Source: QHCE01 sp041743105 (lineage in GTDB: Bacteria > Actinomycetota > Actinomycetes > Mycobacteriales > QHCE01). From it: a stretch of DNA of 38,648 bases. The stretch spans positions 1-38,648 of the forward strand of contig JBGTNI010000087.1 in assembly GCA_041743105.1 (NCBI GenBank), given 5' to 3'. Of this stretch, positions 1 to 8,509 are shown one piece after another; within the stretch, counting starts at the first letter, position 1; each line of letters opens with the position of its first letter. A program made the translations under genes and the position numbers. The notes below the pieces were generated by a model. The model made no database searches and was not told the origin of the DNA. It saw only the letters and a program-made list of their open reading frames with translations.

Positions 1-1
1 G

Positions 2-1345
2 ACTGCACCTACATCCACCGAGCAGGATGAGCTGACGCGGATTGAGGCCCGCGCGGCGGAGTTGCGTGCCCGCTTAGCGGCTCAGCAGGAACTTCAGTGG
101 GTAGACCAGCGCGCGGAACAGTTGCGTGAGTTCTTAGGACCCGATTCGACTTCTACAGCGGCCGCGTCCAATGGTCATGCGCCTGCGGCCTCTGAACCTG
201 ACGCGTCGTCCTCAAGTTCAGCTGCGACAGATCCCGGTGCCGCACAGTCTCAGTCGCGCCCCGAAGACCTCGGACGGGCGTTAGGTACGCGCAAGCTCGG
301 TCGATTTGTGGGCGGCGCGATGATGGCAGTCGGTGTTTTGAGCGCCGCAACGGGCTGGGGTATTCCGCTTGCGGTGGCCGGCTACATGTGGCGCCGTAAC
401 AGTATCGCGGCGCGTGCGAAAGCCGTGCAGAACGTTGCTCCGGAAATGACAACCAAGGAAGCTAAGGTCAGTGCGTCGCGCGGCGGTGTTAATCGCACGG
501 TTGGAGGGGGGCTTGCCGCGTTGGGCGCGGGTGGCGCCGGTATCGCCCTGTTGGCCGGTGCCAGCGTTGCTTCCGCTGGTTTTATTATTCCCGCCGCCGC
601 CGCCGCAATCGGCGCCTGGAGGTGGAAGCGCGGTAGGGCACGGCAGCGCGACTCGGTCGCGGCACATACTGGTAATGCTGACTTTGCGCAATCCTCGCCG
701 ATGCGGCAGGCGCAGGCCCAGGACCACACGGTGAGCGGGCAGCAGACTCCGGAGAGCCAGGCCGGGCGCAATCCCGCTCAGACTCGGGATCAGATCAAGA
801 AAGGTCTGCGTAAAGGGGCCGTAGCCCGTACGGTCGGTACCGCGTTGATCGTAGCCAGTCCCTTCCTAGGGGTAGCAGGTTTCGCAACGTTGGCCGGTGG
901 TCTATACGCTCGTAGCGTAGGTAAGGATGCCCGGAATCGCGGCCTGCAACCGGCCGGTATGTCGGAGGATCAGGCGCAGCAGGTTGGTAGGAAAGCTCCT
1001 GTCCGCCGCACGCTAGGTGTAGTGGCGATGGGTCTGGGTGCCGTTATGGCGGCGAGAAGCGCCCCGGGTGTTGCCAGTAAACTGCCCGGCTTGATTACGG
1101 CCGGTATCGGCGCCTTCGCCATGAAGAGTGGACGTGACGTGCAGCGAGAAGCCGGGGCACGGGCAACCGGCACCACGGTGAACGCTCGCGCTGGTGAAGC
1201 GGCCGAAAGCCCGACGCCACCCCCGGCGCCGACCGCCACGCCTCGACGGGGCCCTCCGACGCGAGTCACGGGGGCGCGGCCGCAGTCGCGTGCCGCGGGA
1301 TGGGGAATCCGGCAGCCTGGGCGGCCGACGCGGGCTGCGGCTTGA
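2..1345 (+). CDS. Repeat-containing membrane protein, 5' end outside window
   Basis: The reading frame is already open at the first bases of the window, so the true start lies upstream. About 447 residues are visible. Numbering from the TTG codon at position 62, a charged amphipathic N-terminal segment (to about residue 27) is followed by an Ala/Ser-rich linker. Then come four related hydrophobic modules at about 77-114, 145-188, 256-290 and 316-357. Each opens with an Arg-x-[Leu/Val]-Gly signature, runs through Gly/Ala-rich hydrophobic stretches likely to be paired membrane helices, and closes with basic residues. Charged or Gln-rich linkers separate them. The tail (from about residue 370) is Pro/Arg/Thr-rich and low in complexity. 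I do not recognise a family. The modules look like tandem duplications of one membrane hairpin. Downstream genes on the same strand are also of unknown function, and a shared role is inference only. Confidence 0.6.
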   Translation, partial: TAPTSTEQDELTRIEARAAELRARLAAQQELQWVDQRAEQLREFLGPDSTSTAAASNGHAPAASEPDASSSSSAATDPGAAQSQSRPEDLGRALGTRKLGRFVGGAMMAVGVLSAATGWGIPLAVAGYMWRRNSIAARAKAVQNVAPEMTTKEAKVSASRGGVNRTVGGGLAALGAGGAGIALLAGASVASAGFIIPAAAAAIGAWRWKRGRARQRDSVAAHTGNADFAQSSPMRQAQAQDHTVSGQQTPESQAGRNPAQTRDQIKKGLRKGAVARTVGTALIVASPFLGVAGFATLAGGLYARSVGKDARNRGLQPAGMSEDQAQQVGRKAPVRRTLGVVAMGLGAVMAARSAPGVASKLPGLITAGIGAFAMKSGRDVQREAGARATGTTVNARAGEAAESPTPPPAPTATPRRGPPTRVTGARPQSRAAGWGIRQPGRPTRAAA

Positions 1346-1468
1346 CCGTCTCATTGGGACGTTGGACGCTAGCATTAGGACAAAACGCTGCGAGTTCTTA
1401 CCCACAGCGTCTATCATTTGAGTAGGCTTACCGATGCTATGTCGGTGCGTTAGTAGGAGGTCGGCAAC

Positions 1469-2116
1469 GTGGTTGCCCTAGTCGTTCCAGTCGGACATTT
1501 TGCCGGACCCATGTACACGTCCACCGAGACTGAAGTTCCTGAGTCCTTCGAGGTGCGGTTCCGTGACGGTGTGTTTTCGCTGTCGGCGGAGGAATACGCG
1601 GTGTGGGCGGTATCGCACGGTGACCCAGAGAAGGTTTCCAAGCAGCCGCAGTCACGCCCTGTCGTGGAGACCGCGGCCAAGGCCGCCGGCGTCGACGACC
1701 CCGCGCCGATCTTCGACTCCCTCGTCGAAGACGGACTGCTGGTCTCGGTGATGCCCACTGGCAACTCTGGTCGCAGTTTTGCCGAGCAGCATCAGATGGT
1801 GCCGTTGGCACTGGGCCTTGGCAACAGCGCGCAGAAGCCCGCCGAGTTCCAGATCGGTCTGCCCAACGCACCCCGCGTCTCGGTCGGCTACGACGTCTAC
1901 CACATGTGGCTGTTCTGCCACCGCCAACCCACGCTGTGGGACGCCATCTCCACCATCGCGAAAGAGGCGGAAGAGGCCAACTCCGAAGACGCCGCGTCGG
2001 ATGCCGAAGACAAGGTCGAGCTCGTCTCCGACCCTGACGTGCTCCTCAAAGCCCTACTGGCGGCGCTACCAGTACTGATCTCCACCAGCTGCGTCTTCAT
2101 AGACCGGAGACCGTGA
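1469..2116 (+). CDS. Hypothetical protein, acidic, possible winged-helix region
   Basis: This is a 215-residue protein of unknown function. The GTG start is chosen because a strong ribosome-binding site (GGAGG at 1456-1460) lies eight bases upstream. The middle part (about residues 33-85) alternates short helices and ends in an LVEDGLLV strand, resembling the winged-helix or PqqD-like folds in which a helix pair precedes a 'DGLL' strand. This is a fold impression, not a family match. The C-terminal third is acidic (Glu/Asp/Ala-rich, about 160-190) and then hydrophobic. There is no signal peptide. The stop codon overlaps the start of the next gene by one base (TGATG), so the two are probably translationally coupled. 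No catalytic motif is visible. Confidence 0.6.
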   Translation: MVALVVPVGHFAGPMYTSTETEVPESFEVRFRDGVFSLSAEEYAVWAVSHGDPEKVSKQPQSRPVVETAAKAAGVDDPAPIFDSLVEDGLLVSVMPTGNSGRSFAEQHQMVPLALGLGNSAQKPAEFQIGLPNAPRVSVGYDVYHMWLFCHRQPTLWDAISTIAKEAEEANSEDAASDAEDKVELVSDPDVLLKALLAALPVLISTSCVFIDRRP

Positions 2117-2778
2117 TGAGTAAACGCAGTGACGGATGGGCATGGCTCCAAGCAAGAGCACGAAGACTTGACAGTGGCGCCCAGGGTTTCTTCTCCCGTG
2201 AAACTCAAGAGCAAGGGGAAGCGCGACGGCACGCTCTAGCCGTCGAGGAAGCTGTACATCGCGCTGTCAGACCAATTCGGGAGGGCACCGCCGAAGTACG
2301 GCGAGGTGGACGGAACCTTTCGATCGCGGCAGTCGCGGGTGTCACGGCCTGGGGGATAACGGGAACCTCTCCGGAGGATCTGTTCCCGGGTGGAGATCCT
2401 GCAGGAGGGCTTGATGTAACGGCCTACGCGTTGAGCCTCTACTACGCCGCGCGTGGAGCAATCAGAATCCCCCGCGGCTCTATGACACGCAATAGGGGCA
2501 GAAAGGCGGTGGCTGCGCTCTACGACGCAGCAGACTTCGAGCCACCCCAGACACCTAGCGGATCGCAGCTCCTCATTCCACCATCAGGTGTGGATCCAGC
2601 TGCTTTCCGGACCGACGTTGCCAGGGGAGTCCTTGCTGCGGTTGGCGATCCCCGGCGGGCTCGGCCGCGCCCGCAAGCGAGCGAGCCACCTGGACCAGGA
2701 CGGTCGTCGGGCGTTCGGGCAGTACCGCCCCCTGACCGGCGGCCTAACGGCGGTGGAACCGGTCATACGGGGCCATAG
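2116..2778 (+). CDS. Hypothetical protein with one weak hydrophobic segment
   Basis: This protein of about 220 residues has unknown function. I place the start at ATG 2116 because GGAG at 2106-2109 is spaced six bases from it and it forms a TGATG junction with the upstream stop. A GTG at 2113 is in frame and possible. The N-terminal 70 residues are charged and helical (Arg/Glu/Gln-rich). A single moderately hydrophobic stretch follows (roughly residues 66-83, starting LSIAAVAGV), then a second mixed region containing YALSLYYAARGAIR. The last 60 residues are Pro/Arg/Gly-rich and low in complexity. It sits between two other unrecognised genes on the same strand, 41 bases before the next. The unusual tail could reflect a shifted frame near 2640, but I see no independent evidence of that. 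Confidence 0.5.
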   Translation: MSKRSDGWAWLQARARRLDSGAQGFFSRETQEQGEARRHALAVEEAVHRAVRPIREGTAEVRRGGRNLSIAAVAGVTAWGITGTSPEDLFPGGDPAGGLDVTAYALSLYYAARGAIRIPRGSMTRNRGRKAVAALYDAADFEPPQTPSGSQLLIPPSGVDPAAFRTDVARGVLAAVGDPRRARPRPQASEPPGPGRSSGVRAVPPPDRRPNGGGTGHTGP

Positions 2779-2819
2779 GCTGTGGCATCTAAGCTTCATA
2801 CGGTACTTGGACGGTAGGA

Positions 2820-4280
2820 ATGGCTAATTTTAGCCCTTCGGCATGGCTGCGCCAGCACAGCACACCTCCTGAGGTGACGCCCGATGATGACCTCGTTCAC
2901 ATTCATGGCTCCGCGTACGATGCCTTGGAGGCCCTACTCCGACGCCACGATATTTCGTCTAGGGATTCGACGGAGATAGGCAATGCGTTGCAAGCGAAGC
3001 TTGCTAAGCTACGAAACGCCGATGTGCCCGATCAAGCAGCTATCGACGAGTTGCAAGCTGACCGTTCGCGCTGTCGGAGTTTGCTGGATGTAGTCCTTGC
3101 CAGTGCTGAGTTGGCCCCTAGTAAAGGTTTTGCCCCAGAAGCCGTGAGCGCGGAGCTTTCCGGCGACGGTGTCCCGCGCAGAGTCGTGCTCTCCTTCGGA
3201 GCGGCTCGTAGGGCCGAGGAAGCTCCAGAGCTGTGTGTCGTTCGCGTCGGGCCTCCGATGAACTCTCTTCTCGAACAGGTTCGTATCGGCCAAGGCGTTA
3301 TCGGCGACGCGCGGCGCGCTCTCGGTGATCGTTCGCCACGTATTGTGGGGCTGGTCGGAAACGGAGATGGTGAGTCGTTGCGTGAAAGCTTCTCCGACGC
3401 TTGGGACCAGACCCTTGAAGTTATCCCGAATGAAGCGGTACTTGTCGTCGACTGCCCTTCCGCCGCTATGGATCGACTCGCCGCCGCGCTGAACGATCAC
3501 CCTGGCCGCCAGCCCGATATGGTGCTATGCAGAGCGTATGACGCGGCGTCAGCCCGTAGCCTGACCTCGATACCCACCCGGAACGTCTCCCCGAACAGTC
3601 TGCTGTGGAACTGGAGTCAGGATCCAGTGGCATATGGACAGCTTGCCGGGATGGCGACGTTAGGACGCCGCGAGCGAAGAGATATCGAGAAGGTGCGAGG
3701 CGCACTGCGCGGCTTTGCCGGCAGGCTTTCAGCACCCGGCAGTCGGCACCTGTACGACACATCCGCAGAATTCGCGACCCTGGTTGGCGAGCTCGCGCAG
3801 CATGGTTCGACATCAGACGGTTTGCGCCCGCTGTGGTTCGCCGATGACCAGCTGCCACGTCATTCGCCGTCGAGTAGACAAACCCCATGCTTACTCGGCA
3901 CAGTCGGCGACCTGGCTGTTGCCGACAGGCTTCGCTTAATCGTGGCAAACGATCCTGACGTACCTACCAGCGAGACGGTACGTGCCGAACTCGACCAACG
4001 TGGTAACGCGGTACACGCCGGTGAGGAAGCGATCGCCGTGCTGCTGGGAGGCCGGACATTCCAGCCCACTGTTGATGGGGCGATCGCGCGAATACGTGGC
4101 TACAATCCCCGGTTGGAGATCACCACGACTATGCAGGGAGAGCTCGCGGAGCCGCCATCTCGCTCGGGTGCCCGTTCGGCTGTCTCCGCTGTCCGGAGCT
4201 CCGCGCTGAGCCGGGGGGGATCGGCGGTGGTTGGCGATATCAAAGCCCGGCTTCGCCGCCGTTCCGGCGGTTCTCTTTAG
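2820..4280 (+). CDS. Hypothetical protein, possible degenerate P-loop fold
   Basis: This is a 486-residue soluble protein that I do not recognise. It starts at ATG 2820, and the only upstream purine run (AGGA at 2815-2818) is closer than usual. Around residues 176-186 a hydrophobic strand leads into GLVGNGDGES, which resembles a Walker A loop with Glu where the invariant Lys should be. About 30 residues later a hydrophobic strand ends in Asp (AVLVVDCPS), as a Walker B strand would. If this is a P-loop fold it is probably not a normal ATPase. The C-terminal 50 residues are Ser/Arg-rich and end in a very basic cluster (KARLRRRSGG). It follows two other unknown genes on the same strand and may share their transcript. 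There is no signal peptide or membrane segment. Confidence 0.55.
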   Translation: MANFSPSAWLRQHSTPPEVTPDDDLVHIHGSAYDALEALLRRHDISSRDSTEIGNALQAKLAKLRNADVPDQAAIDELQADRSRCRSLLDVVLASAELAPSKGFAPEAVSAELSGDGVPRRVVLSFGAARRAEEAPELCVVRVGPPMNSLLEQVRIGQGVIGDARRALGDRSPRIVGLVGNGDGESLRESFSDAWDQTLEVIPNEAVLVVDCPSAAMDRLAAALNDHPGRQPDMVLCRAYDAASARSLTSIPTRNVSPNSLLWNWSQDPVAYGQLAGMATLGRRERRDIEKVRGALRGFAGRLSAPGSRHLYDTSAEFATLVGELAQHGSTSDGLRPLWFADDQLPRHSPSSRQTPCLLGTVGDLAVADRLRLIVANDPDVPTSETVRAELDQRGNAVHAGEEAIAVLLGGRTFQPTVDGAIARIRGYNPRLEITTTMQGELAEPPSRSGARSAVSAVRSSALSRGGSAVVGDIKARLRRRSGGSL

Positions 4281-4407
4281 CCTCGGTGTGCTCTGGGTGG
4301 CGCGAAACTCTTCAGCTATAGCCCACATGCAGGTTTTCCTGATCTAAACACCTGCCAATTTTGTTAACGGCATAGTCTGGCCTGTCGATCCGTGGCAGGC
4401 TGGCGGA

Positions 4408-5202
4408 GTGTCCAATATTCCCCCGAAGATAGTCCAAATTGGCAACGATTGGTTCGCGGCGGAGATCGATGGCGACTGGTCTTTCGGCGAGCGTGTCAAC
4501 AGCGGCTACCTCCAGCGCATCGCTGCCGACGTGGCCACCCAGGTCGTACCGCACTGTGATCCCATTGCCGTCACGACCGACTTTCTGATCACCGCACGAG
4601 GCGGTCCAGCTGAATTAACCGCCGAGCCGCTGCGGCTGGGCAGCAGCATCGATGTGGTGCGGGTCACCATGCACCAAGGTGGGCAGACCGTGCTGGTCTC
4701 CTCGGTGGTGGTGGGAACTCTAGAAGGCAAGCCCGCCGACATGGACATGTCGGTGAGCGCCGACGTCCCCCCGCCCGACCGCTGTACCCGTATCGAAAGC
4801 GACACGCTGCGCGGTCGAACGCTGCCGTTGATGGACCGGGTCGAGATCCGGCTGGCGCCCGAATGTATTCCGCTGCTGCGCGGTCAGGGCGACGGCAGCT
4901 TCGCGCTTCGGGGCTGGGCGCGGCTGCTCGATGACAGCGAATCTGATGCGCTGGGCTGCCTCGCACTTGCCGACGCGTTCCCGCCTGTCACGTTCACGCT
5001 CGGCCGGCACGGCTCTGCCCCCGCGGTTCAGCTCACTACCTATCTGCGATGCAGACCCGTACCGGGCTGGTTGCGTGGAGAGCTACGGGGTCGCGTGTTA
5101 GGCAGCGGCTGGTTCGATCAAGAATGCACCCTGCGCGACACGGCCGGCAACGTCATTGCCCAGTCACACCAGCTGGTGCGGGTGCCTCGTCGCAACCCCT
5201 GA
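4408..5202 (+). CDS. Acyl-CoA thioesterase-like double-hotdog protein
   Basis: This 264-residue protein resembles the TesB-like or '4HBT_3' thioesterase family common in actinobacteria, which hydrolyse acyl-CoA thioesters in the cytoplasm. The N-terminal half begins with a GDWSFGERVNSGYL-type segment followed by a long helix (hotdog helix, about 30-50) and strands ending in VVRVTMHQGGQTVLVSSVVVG, typical of the first hotdog. The second half contains a GWARLLD-type strand and an FPPVTFTL segment. The Asp of 'LADAFPP' occupies the place of the usual catalytic Asp in TesB relatives. The GTG start at 4408 is the first good start in frame. The gene is preceded by 127 bases without a gene, so it may have its own promoter. 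The substrate cannot be inferred. Confidence 0.65.
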   Translation: MSNIPPKIVQIGNDWFAAEIDGDWSFGERVNSGYLQRIAADVATQVVPHCDPIAVTTDFLITARGGPAELTAEPLRLGSSIDVVRVTMHQGGQTVLVSSVVVGTLEGKPADMDMSVSADVPPPDRCTRIESDTLRGRTLPLMDRVEIRLAPECIPLLRGQGDGSFALRGWARLLDDSESDALGCLALADAFPPVTFTLGRHGSAPAVQLTTYLRCRPVPGWLRGELRGRVLGSGWFDQECTLRDTAGNVIAQSHQLVRVPRRNP

Positions 5203-5335
5203 CCTAAAGACAGCGCGAGAATAGTCACCTAATCTACAGCTGTCGTTACTCAGTGCATATTCGCAGAGTCAGCGTCGACATCTGCCATCCAAGGTAAGCT
5301 GGCAGCACAACGATGCTACGTGGAGACGACGACTC

Positions 5336-5767
5336 ATGGCACAATCTGGCGCAGGGAGCAGAAGACAAACAAGCACCGCGGGGAACGTGGCAATGGTCGG
5401 CGCTGGCATGTTCATGACCATGGTCGGGGTAAGCGCTCTGCGGGGTCGCAGCATATTTACTTCAGGAATGCTGCGCTGGGTGAACGCTCACCGCGCCGAA
5501 GCCGTTATAGCGGGTGTGGCCGCGACGCTTGTTGCCGAGCACGCGGTGAACAATCTCTCCAAAAATCTCTTCGCTGACATTGGCCATTCACTTCCGCCAT
5601 ATGCTCGTAAGCCTGCCAACGACCTAGGCAAACATACCCGCGGAGCATGGAGCAACTGGGAGAACTTCCAAGATAGCGGACCGCTTGGCAGGGCAGTGAA
5701 TACAGTGCAGATGTTCTTAAACTTTCGCCGGTGGGGTAGAGCGGTACAGGACATACGGCGGCCGTAA
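5336..5767 (+). CDS. Small hypothetical membrane protein
   Basis: This is a 143-residue protein starting at ATG 5336, with a purine-rich GGAGA run about 10 bases upstream. After a short basic N-terminus there is a hydrophobic segment (about 16-36, NVAMVGAGMFMTMVGV) and a second, weaker one (about 55-70, AVIAGVAATLVAEHAV), separated by a basic loop. The remainder is polar and ends in an Arg-rich tail. The pattern of Gly/Ala-rich hydrophobic pairs followed by Arg recalls the modules of the first protein in this window, but I cannot show homology. It is convergent with sepH, with a stem-loop between the two genes. No function is assigned. Confidence 0.55.
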   Translation: MAQSGAGSRRQTSTAGNVAMVGAGMFMTMVGVSALRGRSIFTSGMLRWVNAHRAEAVIAGVAATLVAEHAVNNLSKNLFADIGHSLPPYARKPANDLGKHTRGAWSNWENFQDSGPLGRAVNTVQMFLNFRRWGRAVQDIRRP

Positions 5768-5792
5768 ACTCGGGCTGCTTGGCTCGAGCATT

Positions 5793-5813
5793 CCCGCTAC
5801 GCTTGTAGCAGGG
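5793..5813. terminator. Bidirectional stem-loop between convergent genes
   Basis: GCTAC (5796-5800) and GTAGC (5805-5809) form a hairpin with a four-base loop. CCC (5793-5795) and GGG (5811-5813) extend it past a one-base bulge. It lies exactly in the gap between the convergent small membrane protein gene and sepH. No T-tract follows on either strand, so it may act as a weak or Rho-assisted terminator or as a transcript-stabilising end. Confidence 0.45.
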
Positions 5814-5826
5814 CGCGGGAGTGCGG

Positions 5827-6831
5827 TTACTCGCGGCTGCGGCCGAAGAGAATGTCGTCCCAGCTGGGCAGCTTCGTGTCGCGCGCCTTCTGTGGTCTGG
5901 TGGGTTCAAGGCCTAGCGCCGCTGCGGCACCTCGCGTGCCACTTACCACAGTCCGCTGGGCGCTAACGCGCTCCCGTCCAGGTTCGGCGGCGACATCCGA
6001 CCGGGCACGTGGGGGTTCGCCGCGGCCGGTGGGCTCGACGGACGCGGTCCGCGCTCCCACTCGCGCGTCATCTGCGTCGTCTCCACCACCACCGTCCCTG
6101 GTACGGCGCAGCATCGACAGCGCGGGAACCACCGGTCCGTCGTATGAGTCGGCTTCGCGGTCGTCGCTGAATGCGCGACTGGCAGCCACATGCGGCCGCC
6201 CTCGAACGTGCCCGTCCTGCACTTCACGCGAAGTCGCGCCGGCGTGCGCCACACTATCGTCATCGGAGGTCAACGGTGGATCGCATAAGAAATGCGCCAT
6301 GTCGTCTATCGGCTTGACCCGCATACGCGCCTTGTCCAGATCCCACAGTGCGTGAGCGGTGGCCCTACCCGACTGCCACTCCGCCGAGATGCGCCAGGCT
6401 CCATTGTCCCGGCGGTAGGCGTCCCAGACCACCGACTGCGGTTCCACACCATGCTCGGTGAGCCGCACAGTCGTAAGATCACCAAAGTTCTCACCAGGAG
6501 TGCTGGTGGAGCAGTTCCTATGCGCAAACGCTACGATCGCCGCCCGTTCTTGCAGCACCGGCCCAGCGAACCGCAGCACCTTCTCCACTGGCACGTTTGC
6601 CAGCCGTGCTACCTCTGCCACCGGATCCCCGGCGCGGATCCGGGCCTGAATGTCGCGGGGAGTCAGCGACGCTTCGACTTCGAAAGCGAGCTTTCCGGAC
6701 ATGCCGTGCTCGTGTCGTACCGCCGAGAGCACCGAATCGTCGAGAGTCAAAAACAACATCCGACCGACTTCGTCTGTAAGGATGAGCGACTGACCATCTT
6801 CTGAGAGCGCAACGAACCGCACTGGGCGCAC
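5827..6831 (-). CDS. sepH: Cell division protein SepH (DUF3071)
   Basis: SepH is the actinobacterial FtsZ-binding division protein, which in Streptomyces and Mycobacterium stimulates assembly of FtsZ filaments. The N-terminal DUF3071 domain is clear: FVALSEDGQSLILTDEVGRMLFL, then the helix-turn-helix segment LTPRDIQARIRAGDPVAEVA with a following AxxxxVPVEKVLRFAGPVL motif (about residues 70-110). Past about residue 200 the protein becomes a long Arg/Pro/Asp-rich disordered tail, ending in KLPSWDDILFG. The 'SWDDILFG' end is a known feature of the family. I place the start at GTG 6831 (protein beginning VRPVRF) because GGAGG sits seven bases upstream and family members begin here. An upstream ATG at 6912 would add 27 residues unlike the family. 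It is transcribed away from the small gene at 7083. Confidence 0.9.
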   Translation of the reverse strand: MRPVRFVALSEDGQSLILTDEVGRMLFLTLDDSVLSAVRHEHGMSGKLAFEVEASLTPRDIQARIRAGDPVAEVARLANVPVEKVLRFAGPVLQERAAIVAFAHRNCSTSTPGENFGDLTTVRLTEHGVEPQSVVWDAYRRDNGAWRISAEWQSGRATAHALWDLDKARMRVKPIDDMAHFLCDPPLTSDDDSVAHAGATSREVQDGHVRGRPHVAASRAFSDDREADSYDGPVVPALSMLRRTRDGGGGDDADDARVGARTASVEPTGRGEPPRARSDVAAEPGRERVSAQRTVVSGTRGAAAALGLEPTRPQKARDTKLPSWDDILFGRSRE

Positions 6832-7051
6832 TACGCACCTCCAACGGCGGTCCAACGAGCCAGAGCGTTTCAGCTCACCATACAGTTGCCGCTTGCGTCG
6901 GGGTAGCGCCACGCTGCGTTCATTGCACGCCCCTGCCTGTAACTGCCCGACTTGGGCATCCTGACCTCGGAATTGGATTACGTTGTCAAACTTCGATGGC
7001 AGGTTGAATCATCCGAAAGGTCCTATATCTATAAAAAAGCTCGAATCTGTG

Positions 7052-7066
7052 TTGTGCTTATCACAA
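7052..7066. promoter_or_regulatory. Inverted repeat just upstream of small gene
   Basis: TTGTG (7052-7056) and CACAA (7062-7066) are perfect inverted repeats separated by five bases. They end four bases before the GAGGAGG ribosome-binding site of the 54-residue gene and sit downstream of an AT-rich stretch (7021-7035) that could hold a promoter. It may be a protein-binding site or a short leader hairpin. No known regulator motif is recognised. Confidence 0.3.
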
Positions 7067-7082
7067 TCATGAGGAGGCCAAG

Positions 7083-7247
7083 GTGAAGCACACCGCCGAG
7101 CATCGCGAGTACATCGAGGCCGCGGCCGGATTCAGCTGGCTCGAGTCAGGTCACGCAGACATGAGGGAGAATACGTCGCCTGCTCCGGTCACACCGCGCG
7201 CTCCCGGCGTCGAGCCCGATGCCTCGCCGGAGGAGGACGCGCTCTGA
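7083..7247 (+). CDS. Small hypothetical protein, 54 residues
   Basis: A GTG start at 7083 with a very strong ribosome-binding site (GAGGAGG, 7071-7077) opens a 54-codon frame that closes 13 bases before the converging serC stop. The product begins VKHTAEHREYIEAAAGFSWL and ends in an acidic Pro-rich tail (SPEEDAL). The first half could form an amphipathic helix. The strong initiation signal, the tight fit between sepH and serC and the actinobacterial codon choice favour a real gene. The family is not recognised and no function is proposed. Confidence 0.6.
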   Translation: MKHTAEHREYIEAAAGFSWLESGHADMRENTSPAPVTPRAPGVEPDASPEEDAL

Positions 7248-7260
7248 GCTTTCCGGCTCC

Positions 7261-8397
7261 CTACGCCGTGCCCGCCCCCAGGCGCTCCACGACGTAGTCG
7301 ATGCAACCGGTGAGCGCTTCGATGTCGCTAGGGTCAATGCCGGGGAACATTGCGATCCGAAGTTGATTCCGGCCCAGCTTGCGGTAAGGCTCGGTGTCCA
7401 CCACGCCGTGAGCGCGCAGTACTTTCGCCACCGTGGCGGCGTCCACACTAGGGTCGAAGTCGATGGTTCCCACCACGGGAGAGCGCAGCTCCGGATCTTT
7501 CACGAACGGCGTTGCATAGCTGCTGGCTTCGGCCCAGCCATACAGCGTCGATGAGGAAGCCGCGGTGCGCTGCGCGCACCAGGGCAAACCGCCGTGGGCG
7601 TTGAACCAGTCCACCTGCTCGGCCATTAAAAAGATCGTGGCCAACGCGGGGGTGTTGTACGTCTGGTTCAGCCGGGAATTCTCGATCGCGGTCACTAGGT
7701 CGAGGAAAGCCGGGATATGGCGGCCAGAGGCCTTGATGCGCTCCGCGCGTTCGATGGCGGCAGGGGAAGCCAGCGCAAGCCACAGCCCGCCGTCGGAGCC
7801 GAAGCATTTCTGCGGCGCAAAGTAATACACGTCGGACTCGGCAATGTCCACCGCAATACCGCCCGCAGCCGACGTGGCATCGTGCAGCACCAAGGCACCG
7901 GCGTCGAGGCCTAGCGGACGCTGTACCGCTACCGCGACGCCGGTCGAGGTCTCGTTGTGAGGGGTCGCATAGACATCGACACCGGGCTCGGGCGCAAAGC
8001 TGGACGCGTAGCCTGGTTCGGCGGCGATCACCGAAGGCGCCGACAGGAACGGTGTCTTGGCGGTCTTGGCGAACTTGCCACCGAATTCACCGAACGACAG
8101 GAACTGGGCTCGCTGTTCGATCAACGAGAACACCGCTGTGTCCCAGAATGCGGTGGTGCCCCCGTTGCCCAGCAGAACCTCGTACCCCTCGGGCAGATTG
8201 AACAGCTCGGCGAGACCAGTGCGCAGGCGCGCCACCTGATCCTTGACGGTCGACTTGCGATGTGAGGTGCCAAGGTAGCTGCTGGCGACCCCGCCGAGCG
8301 CGCTCACGGCTTCGGGGCGAACCTTGGAAGGGCCTGAGCCGAACCTTCCGTCTCGGGGGAGCAGATCGGTAGGGATAGCGTCACGCGCAACAGTCAT
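7261..8397 (-). CDS. serC: Phosphoserine aminotransferase
   Basis: This PLP enzyme transfers the amino group of glutamate to 3-phosphohydroxypyruvate, giving phosphoserine in serine biosynthesis. It can also serve pyridoxal phosphate biosynthesis. The protein has 378 residues. The start at ATG 8397 places the family hallmark RDGRFGSGPSKVRPEA at residues 15-30, as in mycobacterial SerC. LGNGGTTAFWDTA (77-89) forms the cofactor phosphate pocket, HNETSTG (147-153) contributes substrate contacts, HDATSAAGG (172-180) holds the PLP-pyridine Asp173, and APQKCFGSDGG carries the Schiff-base Lys197. Upstream in-frame ATG codons exist (8415) but extend beyond the family length. It is followed on the same strand by sepH and preceded by citA. 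Confidence 0.95.
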   Translation of the reverse strand: MTVARDAIPTDLLPRDGRFGSGPSKVRPEAVSALGGVASSYLGTSHRKSTVKDQVARLRTGLAELFNLPEGYEVLLGNGGTTAFWDTAVFSLIEQRAQFLSFGEFGGKFAKTAKTPFLSAPSVIAAEPGYASSFAPEPGVDVYATPHNETSTGVAVAVQRPLGLDAGALVLHDATSAAGGIAVDIAESDVYYFAPQKCFGSDGGLWLALASPAAIERAERIKASGRHIPAFLDLVTAIENSRLNQTYNTPALATIFLMAEQVDWFNAHGGLPWCAQRTAASSSTLYGWAEASSYATPFVKDPELRSPVVGTIDFDPSVDAATVAKVLRAHGVVDTEPYRKLGRNQLRIAMFPGIDPSDIEALTGCIDYVVERLGAGTA

Positions 8398-8509
8398 GGC
8401 TGTAGATATTCGCATACTCAGCTGACGGCATCGATGCTTGGGCGAAAGTCGTGTGCAATGCCACAGCATTCGTCGCATCTTTGCTGCGCAGACCTGCCAG
8501 CGTTACCGC

